Below, one piece after another: positions 33,838-44,856 of a DNA stretch of 64,000 nt. Made by a program: the position numbers and the translations under genes. Position 1 is the first letter of the stretch. Every line of letters begins with the position of its first letter. Source of the DNA: Sordariomycetes sp. S80-01Y (taxonomy: Eukaryota > Ascomycota > Sordariomycetes); contig JAXQJY010000023.1 in the NCBI GenBank assembly GCA_037042185.1, positions 248,001 to 312,000 on the forward strand, read 5' to 3'. The notes below the pieces were generated by a model, which was not told where the DNA came from, ran no database searches, and saw only the letters and a program-made list of their open reading frames with translations.

Positions 33838-34783
33838 TCAAAACTTCTCCGCAAAGGGGCGAAGATCTAATTCATGGGTGAAGGCCGACCGGGGCTGCGT
33901 GTGCAAGTGCCAGTAGCTCTCAGCAATCTGTCGATCCGTTAGCGTCTCCTTAAGACATCTAGAAGTGCTGTCTGCATTTCCAAGCAGAGGAAGAGAACTC
34001 ACAGCGTCGGGACTGATCAGGGCGTCCTCCTTGCCATCGCCCCAGCCCCTCTCCCGCGCAGCAGGCGTGTTGATGCCGCCGTCAATGACAGCGAGGGCCA
34101 CGTGCACACCCTGCGGGCCGAACTCCCTGGCTAGTGACTGCGTCAACCCTCGCTGGGCGAACTTGCCGGCCGCGAAGGTGCCGAACTTGGCGGAACCGCG
34201 GAGCGAGGCCGTGGCGCCCGTCACGATCAGGGAGGGCGGGTGAGGGGGGGATTGAGTGGTGCTATGGAGGAGAGAGGGGAGAGTCGCTTGGGAGAAGAGG
34301 AAGAGGCCCTTGCTGTTGAGACTGTTAGTGCCATTCTCTGGTTTTCGGCGGTGCTAGGAATAGGACGAGGGTGGACAGTGAACCGAATTGGGGCCAAGGA
34401 TTGAAATGGGTGAGAAAGGGGGGCACTCACGCAGCAGTATCCAATCCTGTCTCAATATCCTCCAATTTCAGATCCAAAAATGGCTTCATAGCAAACCCGG
34501 CATTCGCGTTGAAAACAGCAGTGACGCAGCTCTTCCCGGGCAACTCCTTGCCCACCTTGTCCATAGCGGCCTTCATAGCGGCCTGGTCGGTGGCATCAGC
34601 AGCGATGCCAATGGCCTGTCCACCCTGGGAGTTGATCGCGTCGACCGTGGCCTGGGAAGACTTAAGTGTGCGGCTGAGGAGGACGACCGGGTAGGCCTTG
34701 GAGAAGAGCAGGGCGGTTGAGTGGCCTACGCCTGGGCCGGCGCCGGAGATGACGGCGTAGAATTTGGTGGAGAGGGAGGACAT
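33838..34783 (-). CDS. atypical short-chain dehydrogenase/reductase (SDR)
   Basis: Exons 34783-34431, 34312-34003 and 33927-33838 give 250 residues, the classic SDR size. The cofactor motif is VISGAGPGVGHSTALLF near the N-terminus, and the NAG motif appears as FNANAGFAMKP. At the active site, the sequence reads TGATASLRGSAKFGTFAAGK: Ser154 and Lys168 can be placed, but the usual catalytic Tyr is Phe164 (FAAGK instead of YxxxK). From memory, bacterial and fungal SDRs with FAAxK followed by REFGPQGVHVA form a recognisable subgroup, so this may be a family trait and not damage. A normal dehydrogenase mechanism would be impaired; the role is unknown. The three exons join at GTGAGT donors. Confidence 0.88.
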
Positions 34784-35629
34784 TGTAGCGGTTGACTTGG
34801 CTGCCAGGCGATATACTCGAGTAAATTAGCGAATAGTAAATATGGATTGAGAAGGAGGTATAGACGATGAAGAATGTGGGAAATGGTTGCTTCGAGCTGT
34901 CCTTGATATAGATTGCTCGGCGTTGCGGATTGACCGAGAAGTAGCGAGGAATGGGGGCGGATTATAAAGCGAACGTCAACCTACAGCCGGGTGACGGAAT
35001 CGATGCATGTTGGTGTGGAACACAACCAGCCGCGTGTGAATTGGTCAGACGAAGTTAAAGCACTGGTTCATGCCTTTCATACAGGTTTCACCGGGACTGG
35101 AGGACCAATTCACTGGAATGCGCTCGTGCCAGGCTCGTCGAACTCACTTACACGGCATCAGGGGTGGACAGAAAAAGGGCTTCAATTATACGAGGCTCGC
35201 AAACGACTCAATGGACATCGAGAGTGGGCAGCAGGGGTCTCTCCACCGCTTGTGGCTTTCTCAAAACTCGACCAGATTAAAAGAGACGTCAATTTTCATA
35301 AGCTCGAGGTGTTCCGGGAATCGTGCGCGTGAGGCTGGTGTTTGACTCTCACCACGACCAACATTTTGTCCCCTAGGTTGACGTATCCGGAAACGTGGAT
35401 TCAATCACCGTACTTACGCTGAGAGCTCCCAACGCGTCCGATCTCAAGGCGAGTTTCAGTCTCAACCATCTCACTCGACCTCACATCATCGCACCATTTC
35501 CGCCTATCAAATCTGCAGCTCTAAAATCTCTGCCTGGAAGTTTCTTCATGTCATTGTTTCCCCAAACGAGGAGCAACAGAAACGGGGAGGCAGATGCGCT
35601 TGGTTGCCGCGAGCTAGAGTGGACGCGAC
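34784..35629. other. divergent promoter region, SDR and C2H2 gene
   Basis: Open frames of up to 113 codons lack domains. As the region between divergent genes it should hold both promoters. Confidence 0.45.
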
Positions 35630-36880
35630 ATGAACTCCAGCTCCGTTGGTCGGCCACTTGGTTCACCGGACAGGCGCCGCGCATCAGAGGACTCCCTTGA
35701 TCCTCTCTCGCAAGATGGCCCAAATTTGTCGCAAAGAAGACGCACGCCCGTTCGCTCGGAACTTTCCTCGCAGCAGCTCTCGCGCCAGCCCAGCGCAACA
35801 CCGCCAGCATCAAGATTCTCGGTCGTTGTCACGGCATCACCCAACCGTGCCAGCTACCACACTCCCGAGGTCGCATTTTCCGAGGACAGTGACTTGAAGG
35901 AAGCCAACCCAACTCTATCCTCGGATCCGCGCGGGACCTCTGATAAAGGACAGAAGACCAGGGCCGAGAATGAAGCTCCAAATGGCGCGCCGAGAGTTGG
36001 GCGCCAGGCGAGCGCGGCAGCGAAGCAGATGATCAACACTCAGTATGATCGAAAGAAGGCTTTTGCAAGGAAGGACGTCGATGCGGCTGATACACCACAG
36101 AGAATTGCTGCAGCAGGTGCAGGCGAGACGACCTCGAATGGCCAGCCGCGCAGGGGTAGACCAAAGGGCTGGAAACCCGGCATGTCATACGCGCAAATGC
36201 GAGGAAACCCGCCACCGACGACAAAAAAGCCAACCTCTGGGGCGAACGGCATTGTCAAACGCAGAGGACGACCGCCGAAGGCGCCTTCACCAGGCCCCCA
36301 CGAGCTTTACCGCATCCTGAAACCAGAGTTCCTGTCCTTCCTTTGCGAGTGGAAGGACTGCAAGGCTGACCTGCAGAACCTGGAGACTTTACGACGGCAC
36401 GTCAACCTCGTGCACTTGGAGGAGCAGGACTACGAGGACGCGGACACACCACAGCAACCGTGGATCTGTCTCTGGGGGCAGTGTGGTCTCTCGGCGAAAG
36501 CGCCTACCTTTGAGACGTATGAGGACATGGAAGAACATGTTGAAAATACACATATGGTGCCCTTCGCGTGGCATATGGGGGACGGCCCCAGATGCGGACT
36601 CCCCGATCCAAAACCAAAGCAGGAGGTCAAGGCAGATGAAGATGAGAGCACGAAGGATAACATCACTCAGGATGGTATCCCTGCCTACTTGCGAGACAAG
36701 AACGGGAACCAAGTCACACCCTCGATCAAGGAACAACGCATGGAAGATACTTCCGAGTTGAAGGAGAGGAAAAAACGGCTATGGCGCTTGTTGAAGGCTA
36801 GGGATGAGAACCTGCCATCTGAGGACGAGAAGGAACAAAACCCCGGGCTGAATGAAGAGGCGACGGTGACAGGAACTTGA
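35630..36880 (+). CDS. C2H2 zinc-finger protein with AT-hooks
   Basis: A single-exon protein of 416 residues. The first ~170 residues are disordered. Two AT-hook-like motifs follow, PRRGRPKGW (~175) and KRRGRPPK (~209), which bind the minor groove of AT-rich DNA. Then come two degenerate C2H2 units: C-x4-C-x12-H-x4-H in CEWKDCKADLQNLETLRRH (~238-261) and C-x4-C-x17-H-x4-H starting CLWGQCGLSA (~278-306). Spacing is wider than in classical fingers, as in several fungal chromatin-associated proteins. The acidic and basic C-terminus lacks domains. It is likely a nuclear DNA-binding protein; I cannot name an orthologue. Confidence 0.85.
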   Translation: MNSSSVGRPLGSPDRRRASEDSLDPLSQDGPNLSQRRRTPVRSELSSQQLSRQPSATPPASRFSVVVTASPNRASYHTPEVAFSEDSDLKEANPTLSSDPRGTSDKGQKTRAENEAPNGAPRVGRQASAAAKQMINTQYDRKKAFARKDVDAADTPQRIAAAGAGETTSNGQPRRGRPKGWKPGMSYAQMRGNPPPTTKKPTSGANGIVKRRGRPPKAPSPGPHELYRILKPEFLSFLCEWKDCKADLQNLETLRRHVNLVHLEEQDYEDADTPQQPWICLWGQCGLSAKAPTFETYEDMEEHVENTHMVPFAWHMGDGPRCGLPDPKPKQEVKADEDESTKDNITQDGIPAYLRDKNGNQVTPSIKEQRMEDTSELKERKKRLWRLLKARDENLPSEDEKEQNPGLNEEATVTGT

Positions 36881-38139
36881 GCAGCTGATTAGTTTGCAAA
36901 CTTACCGCGAAAAGCATTGACATCGAGTCGTTGAACTTTCGCGTTGATGGCTACCGGCCTCCGCGCGGTACTGTCGCTGCCGGGTCGAAGCTTACACGGC
37001 CTGCTGGATGGCGCTTGAGCCGAATGCCAGCAGGAAATGGCAGAACGCATGAGAATCAATGGTAAACATCATGCAGTTTATGCGAGAGCCAAGCCGAGAC
37101 GAAGCCCGGTCAGATGATGCAAGGGCCACCACGTCGGCACGCTGACCGAGAATCAACGTCGACCCGTCAAACTGACTGACAGGTGGCAATGCAAACTCTG
37201 AGACCCTGTGCCACCTTGCATCAAGACCCAGCGGCGAGGTGACTCCGGACGGCACATACGAAGCACGTATTTGGATGCCACCGCCTGGAATGGGTCTAAG
37301 GAAGTTCCCGCCAGCCTAGACGGGAGCGACAGGGATTCGGGGTTGGGGACGAGTGAGGCGGCGTACCGGCAATTGTCCGGTGCCGTGGATGGTTCAGAAC
37401 GACACTCGCAATGAGGTGTTAGCGACAGCACGTCCGGTGCAAGAATACCGCCTACAGACGAGTGCTCAGGGGCCGTTCTCCTTGCAGAGAGCCATGATTG
37501 ACTGAGGTGGCTGCCGGCGCTCTCCATCAGATGCCAGGTTTCCCCTCCTTGGACTCTCCACATAGATGTCATAGCATCGGATGACTTGAGAGGAGACGAG
37601 AGGATAGCAGCAGTTGATAATAACACGAAATCCCCTACTCCGTACTCCGTACCCGGTTGGTAGCGCACATTTCCAGACTATTGGATCCAGTATCCGCCTG
37701 CCCAGACCAGTGTCCCGTAGTCTGTTAGCCCTCTCACCCGGAGCGCTGCGGTTTCCGTAACGTGGGACAGGTCCCTGGCAGTGCACTCCCTCCGCGAATC
37801 ATGCCTCAGGCATCTTCGGACCCGCCAGCGCCATCGCCATCGCTGCCGCTGAGCAATCCAGCGACGACTCCAAGTCCAGACCACCTGGAACCCCAACCTC
37901 GCTCCCGATCTCAGTCTCAATCTCAATCTCAACCTCGACTCTCCCTCACCAAGCTCGATCCTGATCCAAACCCTCCATCACGTCGAAGCGCCGCCCGCTC
38001 CTTCACCACCAGCAGCCAGCGCCGCCTTCTGCTACGCCGAACATGGCACCGGCTGCTTGATTTATCATCACCGAACAGCCATCACCACGTCCCTCCCTCG
38101 ACCGTCCATCCACCGGTCAACACCCCGCCGACCAACGAG
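36881..38139. other. upstream region of the NRC-2-like kinase, with an open N-terminal extension
   Basis: The kinase frame stays open upstream to a Met at 37762 (next Met 37801), about 126 codons before the start I chose. That extension is Pro/Ser-rich and carries an SRSQSQSQSQPR run encoded by TCTCAA repeats at about 37912-37932. It could be coding or a long leader. The rest of the gap shows no gene. Confidence 0.45.
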
Positions 38140-40204
38140 ATGCCCTCCACCAAGAATAACGGCTCGACTGGCGGCGCCCAGGTCGGCCACCGTCTGCGCA
38201 ACTTCTTCCGCATCAACAGCACCAACGGCCCCGTCCTCGGCGGCGACAAGGAGAAGGACATCAAGGCCAAGGACACCCTACCCGCCGGCGGCCACGACGA
38301 TGGCTCCGGCCCTACAAGACCCTTCCGCGGCAGGCTCTTCAGTAGCACGGTCGGCCGGTTCCGATCGCAGACCGTCGCCAGCGAGGGCAATCAGATCGAC
38401 GAGGCTCTAAGTCCGACCATGAACGCGAATCCGTACTTTGCCCACCAGGGTCTTCCCGGATTGCGTCACCACAATGAGGGCTCCGTGCCGCCTAGTCCGC
38501 CTGACACGCCGACCTTCAAGATTTCCGGTCCCGCCGACACCAATGGACAAAAGGCCACCGCTGAGACGAAAGAGGAGCTCGCGCGGAGACTGAGGAGGGT
38601 TGCCAGTGCGCCTAACACGCAAGGCCTATTCGCCAAGGGCGAAGGCAAGGGCGGTGACGGGGAGCGCCCGGCCACGGCCAACCTCGGGAAGGACCCCCTG
38701 ATCGAAGACCAGGGGTCGCTGTCCATGGTCGAAGCAAAGGTAGAAGCGGCCAAGAACGCATCGCTCGGCCCGCCTTTGGAGGAGGATGTGCTTGCGTCGT
38801 TGCCGGTTCCTAATCAGGGCATGGCCTTCCGCAGGACATACAGCTCCAACTCCATCAAGGTCCGATCCGTCGAAGTGAACCCGTCGTCGTTTGACAAGGT
38901 TAAGCTCATTGGCAAGGGCGACGTGGGCAAGGTATACCTGGTGCGGGAGAAGAAGAGCAGCCGTCTGTACGCCATGAAGGGTATGACTCCTGCCACCCCC
39001 TCAGCTCGAGGCACAAGCTAACCGTCGCAGTTCTGAGCAAAAAGGAAATGATTAAGCGAAACAAGATTAAGCGCGCCCTCGCTGAGCAGGAAATTTTGGC
39101 TACCAGCAATCATCCCTTCATCGTCACGCTGTACCACTCGTTCCAGTCCGAGGACTACCTCTATCTCTGCATGGAATACTGCAGTGGCGGCGAATTCTTC
39201 CGCGCGCTGCAGACGAGGCCCGGAAAGTGCATCTGCGAGGACGACGCGAGGTTCTACGCTGCCGAGGTGACGGCTGCTTTAGAGTACTTGCATCTGATGG
39301 GCTTCATCTACCGTGACTTGAAGCCGGAGAGTGAGTCTGACGTCCAATGTTCTCCGCCCTCGTGACTGACCTTTTTCCCAGATATTCTCCTGCATCAGTC
39401 TGGCCACATTATGTTGTCAGACTTCGATTTGTCGAAGCAGTCCGACCCCGGAGGCAAGCCGACCATGATTGTTGGCAAGAACGGCGCCAGGACAGACTCG
39501 TTACCAACGATCGACACTCGCTCGTGTATCGCCAACTTCCGCACCAACTCCTTCGTTGGCACGGAGGAGTACATCGCCCCCGAAGTCATCAAGGGCAGCG
39601 GTCACACTAGCGCTGTCGACTGGTGGACCTTGGGCATCCTCATCTACGAGATGCTCTACGGGACGACGCCCTTCAAGGGCAAGAACCGCAATGCGACGTT
39701 TGCGAATATCCTTAGAGAAGAGATTCCCTTCCCCGACACCTCTGGGACGCCGCAAATAACAAAGTCGGTCGCCCTCGTATCCCAATGTACCTGTTCCTCG
39801 TTACTAACGTCACTAGTCTGTGCAAGTCACTCATCCGGAAACTCCTCATCAAGGACGAGAACCGCCGTCTGGGCGCCCGGGCCGGTGCCTCCGACATCAA
39901 AGGCCACCCCTTCTTCCGTCCCACTCAATGGGCCTTGATCCGGCACATGAAGCCGCCCATCGTCCCCCACCAGCCCAAGGGCAACGAAACGCCCAACTTC
40001 CGCAACGTCAAGGAATCCGACAGCGTGGACATCTCCGGTTCCAAGATGAAGGGTGTTCCGCTGGATAGCGGCCTCGCGACGCCCGGAAACGAGATCGCAG
40101 ATCCGTTCTTGGAGTTCAACAGCGTAACGCTGCACCACGAGGGCGACGAACACCAGTACCATCACCAGGCACTGAACGGTGGGCAGCACTCGAATGGCTC
40201 GTAA
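38140..40204 (+). CDS. nrc-2: AGC kinase, NRC-2 / flippase-kinase (Fpk1/Kin82) type
   Basis: Exons 38140-38980, 39031-39330, 39382-39763 and 39817-40204 give 636 residues. The N-terminal 250 residues are disordered and Ser/Pro-rich. The kinase domain has a glycine loop [12 protein letters not shown] (~258), AMK with the ATP-binding Lys (~280), IYRDLKPEN (catalytic loop, ~373) and SDFDLS in place of DFG (~393). A long insert precedes [13 protein letters not shown], and RNVKESDS follows the C-lobe. DFD plus the insert is typical of the NRC-2/Fpk/phototropin-like AGC branch. The Neurospora gene represses conidiation, and yeast Fpk1 phosphorylates lipid flippases. The exon 3 donor is weak (GTCGGT), but the junction restores [20 protein letters not shown]. 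Confidence 0.92.
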
Positions 40205-41020
40205 GGGAGGGGCCAGGAGAAGTTGAGCTCTGAGCCTTGTCTGCGACCGTTGAGCCGTGTCTATCGGTGGGTGCTGAAGAAGACTCGGCTACGGGGAGCG
40301 AAGAAACGGTTCAAGTTCCCACAGGACTGAACAGCAGCTGCAAGCCTCAGCACATGAGCTGAACGCTCCTTACATTGAGAAAAGCCGGGCGCGACACGCG
40401 TCCTGCGCCAAAAGAAGAAGCAGGGTACGTGTTTTATCATTGGCAGCGGCGTCGCACACGGAATTCGGGCGTTTGGGTCTATGCGCGCATTTGGGCTTCT
40501 GCGACATTGAAGAGAGCAATAGTGTGGTTTTTTTGCACGTACGCAAAGCCCTTCCTGACCAGCTTTGCGGAGGCTATTTCTGAACACGAGATGGCCTTGA
40601 ACTACAATAGAGTGATGATTCCAGCGCCCGTTTTGTGCTTTGTTCTCCTTGTTGACTATTGTTGTGACCTGCCGTCATGGGGGCGCTGATGTGGTGAGGT
40701 TTCGTGACGCTGGCGCAATAGGGGCTCGTGATCGCAGGTGGTCATGCGGCGTTGTGCTGAGGTCTCAGACGCAGCGACTAGAACCGCACATGGGCGATGT
40801 CTGTATGGTCAGCCTGAAATTCATTCAGATGACGGCTCGAGAGGACAAAGATAAGTCTTTCCCTTTTAAGGGCAGACACTGCATCGATTTGCAGCCTGTT
40901 CGCTGTTCACTGTACGCGTACATTCGAGCCTCTAACTAGCCAACCCTTGAACTACCTAGCGCATCGACCTACAGCATATCGTATTTAAACGACCCTCTAC
41001 TAAGGACGCGCTATCTGGGC
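40205..41020. other. intergenic region
   Basis: Between the NRC-2-like kinase and the CorA-like gene on the same strand. Frames of up to 108 codons lack domains. The last 100 bp are the likely core promoter of the CorA-like gene, with GTATTTAAACG near 40980. Confidence 0.45.
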
Positions 41021-42274
41021 ATGTCAATCTACCGAAATGGTGTTTCTCCTCATCGCCATGCTCTCGCTGTCACGGGACATGCTCCGCCGCTGCTGCAACC
41101 CCTGGGCTACGTCGTCGAAGCCGCGCCCGGAGGAGGGCGGCGAGAGGTCAACTCTCTGAGGGACCTCGGCAGGGCTCTGCACGCTCAGACGAACTCCATG
41201 CGTCTCTTTGTCATCCACAACCACGACACTCGCGTTCTAGAGGCCCTTGGTGTTGAGCTGCCGGGGAGGAGAAGGGGGGTCGATGAGTGGGCTTGGGACT
41301 ACCCTGACCTGCGCCAGCCACGAAAGCCACGGCTGTTGACTCTGTCTCTAAGAAGGACAGATGATATCTGGGTGCTCCTCATTGAGCGGCCGGAAAGAGA
41401 CTCAGCTCGACATATACCCCCTCATCTGAAACGCCAGGATGCCGCGATGCGTCGCTCAGCGCTTCGGTCCATGAGCTATCACGGCTCAACGAGCAATGGC
41501 AGTACTATCGAGGACGAGATCTGTAAAGCCCTTCGCGAAGGGCAGCCTCTTGAGGAGGTTCTTGGAGAGCTCGTCTTCGAGCGTTGGTTGGTCTTCCTCG
41601 ATGCCCTCTCGGGGAGGGAATGTTCGTGGCGCAAGGAGCGGCTCCTCTACCAGGCACTGCAGAGCCTCGAAAGGAACCAGGACTTCACTCGCCATCTGGC
41701 CAAGCACTCCCAGGCTCTGACCACACCGTCGCACCAAGACCTCTCCGACCTGCTCACCCGTCTCCATCGACACATCCTCCTCCTAGCCGCAGCTCCTGCA
41801 TCCCCCGCCGCCCATACGACGTCCTCGCTTGCGACCCCGGCCTCGGACCGCGCCCTGAACAGGATATCCTACCTAGGAGGACTGCTGCTGCCGATCACGG
41901 TGGTCTCTTCGGTGCTGGCCATCGAAGGCGACTACGGGCCCGAGGGGGGCAACTTCTGGGTCTTCTGGGTCGCGAGCGCCGTGGCCAGCCTCATCGTTCT
42001 CGCGTGCATACATGTCGACGAGGTCAGGAGCATGGAGGTCTGGAAGGAGGTCGCCGAGGAGTTTGGCATATTCGGCCATGATGAAGGTTCGGATACGGAG
42101 GACGATCTCGGTGGCCGGGGCGAGCGCCGCGGGGAGAGGAGTGTGAGGGACGCTCGCGGCTTGACGTGGGAGAGGCGACGGCTGGGCTTGGGCGGAGCGG
42201 TGAAGAAGGTGAGCGGGTATTACAGACTGAGGGGTGTGAAGGGGTTGAAATTCGATAGACCCGACGTTCGATGA
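41021..42274 (+). CDS. CorA-like two-helix membrane protein
   Basis: A single-exon protein of 417 residues. A soluble N-terminal part of ~280 residues, partly helical (RRSALRSMSYHG, LERNQDFTRHLAKHSQ), is followed by two closely spaced membrane helices at ~281-300 (YLGGLLLPITVVSSVLA) and ~313-333 (FWVFWVASAVASLIVLACIH), then a charged cytoplasmic tail. The layout and LPITVVSSVLA resemble CorA/Mg2+-transporter-like proteins of fungi. The signature GMN after helix 1 is absent; AIEGDYGPEGGN stands in its place, so magnesium transport should not be assumed. The function is unknown. Confidence 0.75.
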   Translation: MSIYRNGVSPHRHALAVTGHAPPLLQPLGYVVEAAPGGGRREVNSLRDLGRALHAQTNSMRLFVIHNHDTRVLEALGVELPGRRRGVDEWAWDYPDLRQPRKPRLLTLSLRRTDDIWVLLIERPERDSARHIPPHLKRQDAAMRRSALRSMSYHGSTSNGSTIEDEICKALREGQPLEEVLGELVFERWLVFLDALSGRECSWRKERLLYQALQSLERNQDFTRHLAKHSQALTTPSHQDLSDLLTRLHRHILLLAAAPASPAAHTTSSLATPASDRALNRISYLGGLLLPITVVSSVLAIEGDYGPEGGNFWVFWVASAVASLIVLACIHVDEVRSMEVWKEVAEEFGIFGHDEGSDTEDDLGGRGERRGERSVRDARGLTWERRRLGLGGAVKKVSGYYRLRGVKGLKFDRPDVR

Positions 42275-42381
42275 GGCTACTGGTTACAGCGCCGCTGCGG
42301 GCGGTCTATAGATTATCTAGGTAAGGGGTAGATTTTACAAGAGATACAGGCACCGCCTCATTACTTTCATACACCGTCCTT

Positions 42382-43923
42382 TTATACACCGTTGACCTTC
42401 TGCTTCTTCCTCCGCGGGCTGCCACCGCCGATCTTATCCTTGCCGTCCATCCACGGACGGAGACACTCTGGGATCGAAACAGTCATCGTCTGCTCGTCCC
42501 AGCCATTCTCCAGCAACGCGGCGAGCACGCGCGGCACGGCCAGAGCTGTTCCGTTGGCGGTGTACGGAAAGCCCATGTCCCCGCCGACGCGCATCCTCGT
42601 TCCCAGTCTACGAGTCTGGTAGTCGGTGCACAGGCTGGCGCTGGTGACCTCTCCCCAGCCACCGAGCTTGGAGGCGCGGCTGGGGAACCAGGCTTCCATG
42701 TCGATCTTCCTCGTGGCGGACGCACCGAGGTCCGGTGCCGGCATGGCGAGCACCCGCGCCGGCAGGCCTAGGCTTGACAGGATCTCTGTCTGCATGTCCA
42801 GCATCTCGTCGTATACATCCTGGGCGGCGTCCTCGTCGGGGGCTGTCCAGGCGAACATTTCGACTTTGGTGAACTCGTGCACGCGGTAGAGGCCCTTCGT
42901 GTCTGCACCACGTGCTCCAGCTTCAGCGCGGTAGCATCGCGACACGGCGACGCGTTTGAGCGGGAGGTCGTCGGTGTGGATCGTAGACGAGGCCTTCATG
43001 CCTGCCAAGGAGATCTCTGACGTTCCTGTGAGACAGAGCTCGGGCACGCCCCTGTCGCTGTCGGCCTGGGTCTGGGCGATGGTGTATATCTGCTGCTCGC
43101 CGTTGTGGTCGCGCGGTTGGAAGCCGCATGCCGCGCCTATGTGGCTGTACACCATGGTCGGAGGGGAGACTTGCGTCCAGCCGTGACGCGTGACCACCGC
43201 GAGGGCGTATTGAATGAGGGCTTGTTCAAGTTGCGCGGCCTCGCCGACGAGGTAGTACCATCCCCAACCAGAAGACGTCGCTGCGGCCGCAAAGTCCAGA
43301 ATGCCCAGCTCAGTGCCGATCTGTACGTGCGACTTCCCGTCTTTGGTAGCAGACTCATGGCCCTCGGGTGGTTGGTTGATGTAACTCAGCAAGACCGGCT
43401 CCTCACCTTTGGGTGTCTCCTCGCTCGTCAGGTTGGGCATTTCCAGCGCCAAAGCCTCCATGTCAGCCTGCACCCGTCCCTCCTCATCAATCATCCCCTG
43501 GAGCTCCCCCTTCAACCGCCTCGCCTCCTCCACGACCTCATCCCTGCTCATCTTCCTGACGCCCTCCAAGTCCCCATCATCCGAGCTCGTCGCCGGATTC
43601 GCCAGCTGCCTCCTCAGAAGGTTTGAGCGCTCGCGGTTAGCGCGGCTGCTGCGCGTGAGGGCCTGCCATTGGGTGTGCAGGGCGACGATGCGAGAAGGGT
43701 AGGAGGCCTGGCGGGCGTAATTGCGCTCGAGACAGGTTTTTTCATAGAGGGAGGGGTTCTGGCGGATGTGGCGGATGTCGACTATGGGTTTTGGGGCGGA
43801 ACTAGGACGTGGTTTCGAAGGGGTGCTGGTTGGGGGCGCTTCTGAGGCGAAGGAGCGTGTGAGGATTTGTTGAGTTTTGAGACGCGCGCTGCGGCAGCGC
43901 AGACACGGCGTCGCTCTGTTCAT
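42382..43923 (-). CDS. DIA4: mitochondrial seryl-tRNA synthetase
   Basis: A single-exon enzyme of 513 residues. The N-terminus MNRATPCLRCRSARLKTQQI is a typical mitochondrial presequence. The SerRS tRNA-binding arm (IRQNPSLYEKTCLERN, then a long coiled coil to ~170) precedes the class II catalytic domain. Motif 2 is visible as RCYRAEAGARGADTKGLYRV and HEFTKVEMF. Motif 3 is NGTALAVPRVLAALLENGW. TGTSEISLAGM is the serine-binding loop. It charges mitochondrial tRNA-Ser for organelle translation. The tail (SPRRKKQKVNGV) is basic and unusual for a matrix protein, possibly a second nuclear or cytosolic signal or just disorder. It converges with the CorA-like gene, with about 107 bp between. Confidence 0.95.
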   Translation of the reverse strand: MNRATPCLRCRSARLKTQQILTRSFASEAPPTSTPSKPRPSSAPKPIVDIRHIRQNPSLYEKTCLERNYARQASYPSRIVALHTQWQALTRSSRANRERSNLLRRQLANPATSSDDGDLEGVRKMSRDEVVEEARRLKGELQGMIDEEGRVQADMEALALEMPNLTSEETPKGEEPVLLSYINQPPEGHESATKDGKSHVQIGTELGILDFAAAATSSGWGWYYLVGEAAQLEQALIQYALAVVTRHGWTQVSPPTMVYSHIGAACGFQPRDHNGEQQIYTIAQTQADSDRGVPELCLTGTSEISLAGMKASSTIHTDDLPLKRVAVSRCYRAEAGARGADTKGLYRVHEFTKVEMFAWTAPDEDAAQDVYDEMLDMQTEILSSLGLPARVLAMPAPDLGASATRKIDMEAWFPSRASKLGGWGEVTSASLCTDYQTRRLGTRMRVGGDMGFPYTANGTALAVPRVLAALLENGWDEQTMTVSIPECLRPWMDGKDKIGGGSPRRKKQKVNGV

Positions 43924-44856
43924 TGTGAATAGAAGCGCCTGTGAGACAGCATGAGTGTCTGCGACCCGTGACTGAAGGATTCCGCCTGGAGTATTGGTTG
44001 GTGAGTGAAATGTTGGAGATGAGCTTGAGCTCCAACGACGAGCTTGGGGATGAGGTCGAAATGCATGATGCGCTAGACCAGGTCTAGCTTAGCGCAATTC
44101 CCGTCGAGAGACCGAGCCTACCCTACGCTGAAACCACCTGAAGGTCGCGGGTGATGCAGCACCACCATATTCGCTTATGGAGAGCTTTTTGCCGCACATC
44201 TCTCGGGAGTGTCGCTGTTGTGTGCTGGTACACATGTGCCCCCAGAGTCTAAGCGTAGTGTATAGCGGCACTGAGCCAGGAATGCAGGATCCGTCTTACC
44301 GACAAAGTCACTTAGACTCGCACGAGCTGACGATGAGTAGCCTTGTGTCAACCAGGTAGGCTTGCCAGATATTACGTTGATGTATCGATGGCAGCATTCG
44401 TTACCTCATGTGCCTCTATCGGCCTGCCCGTCTTCGTATGGCTGCAAATATCTAACAATAGAATCCGGGGCAAATCAACTGAATCCAAAGATGGAGTAAT
44501 GATCACCTTCAGACCGTGTTCTGACTTCGCGATAGACTACCATCAGCCTACATCGGGCTCTTGGCCTCGGGGAAGTTACTGAAGATGTCCAAGTCTTCGT
44601 TCAGTCTTGGGCAGACCAGCCAAGGAAAGCTGTACATTGAAGTCACAGAAGCTGGAAGACTTGGTTCATCGACATGGCAGGCTTGACGGGTATGATGCTG
44701 CCACAGGTGTCTGGACACCAGAATGCATAAATAGAGGCTCTGCGACCTTCAACCAGTCTTTAAAGAATCATGCTCTCAGGTTAAATCTATCTGCCTCAAG
44801 CCAATTTCTCATTTTCTTTTCAAAGCAAAGGACCACTCGCAAAGCCTCTTGCAGCT
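43924..44856. other. intergenic region
   Basis: About 0.9 kb upstream of SerRS. It contains a TATA-like CATAAATAGAG near 44726-44736, about 120 bp before the secreted ORF. No gene is seen. Confidence 0.45.
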
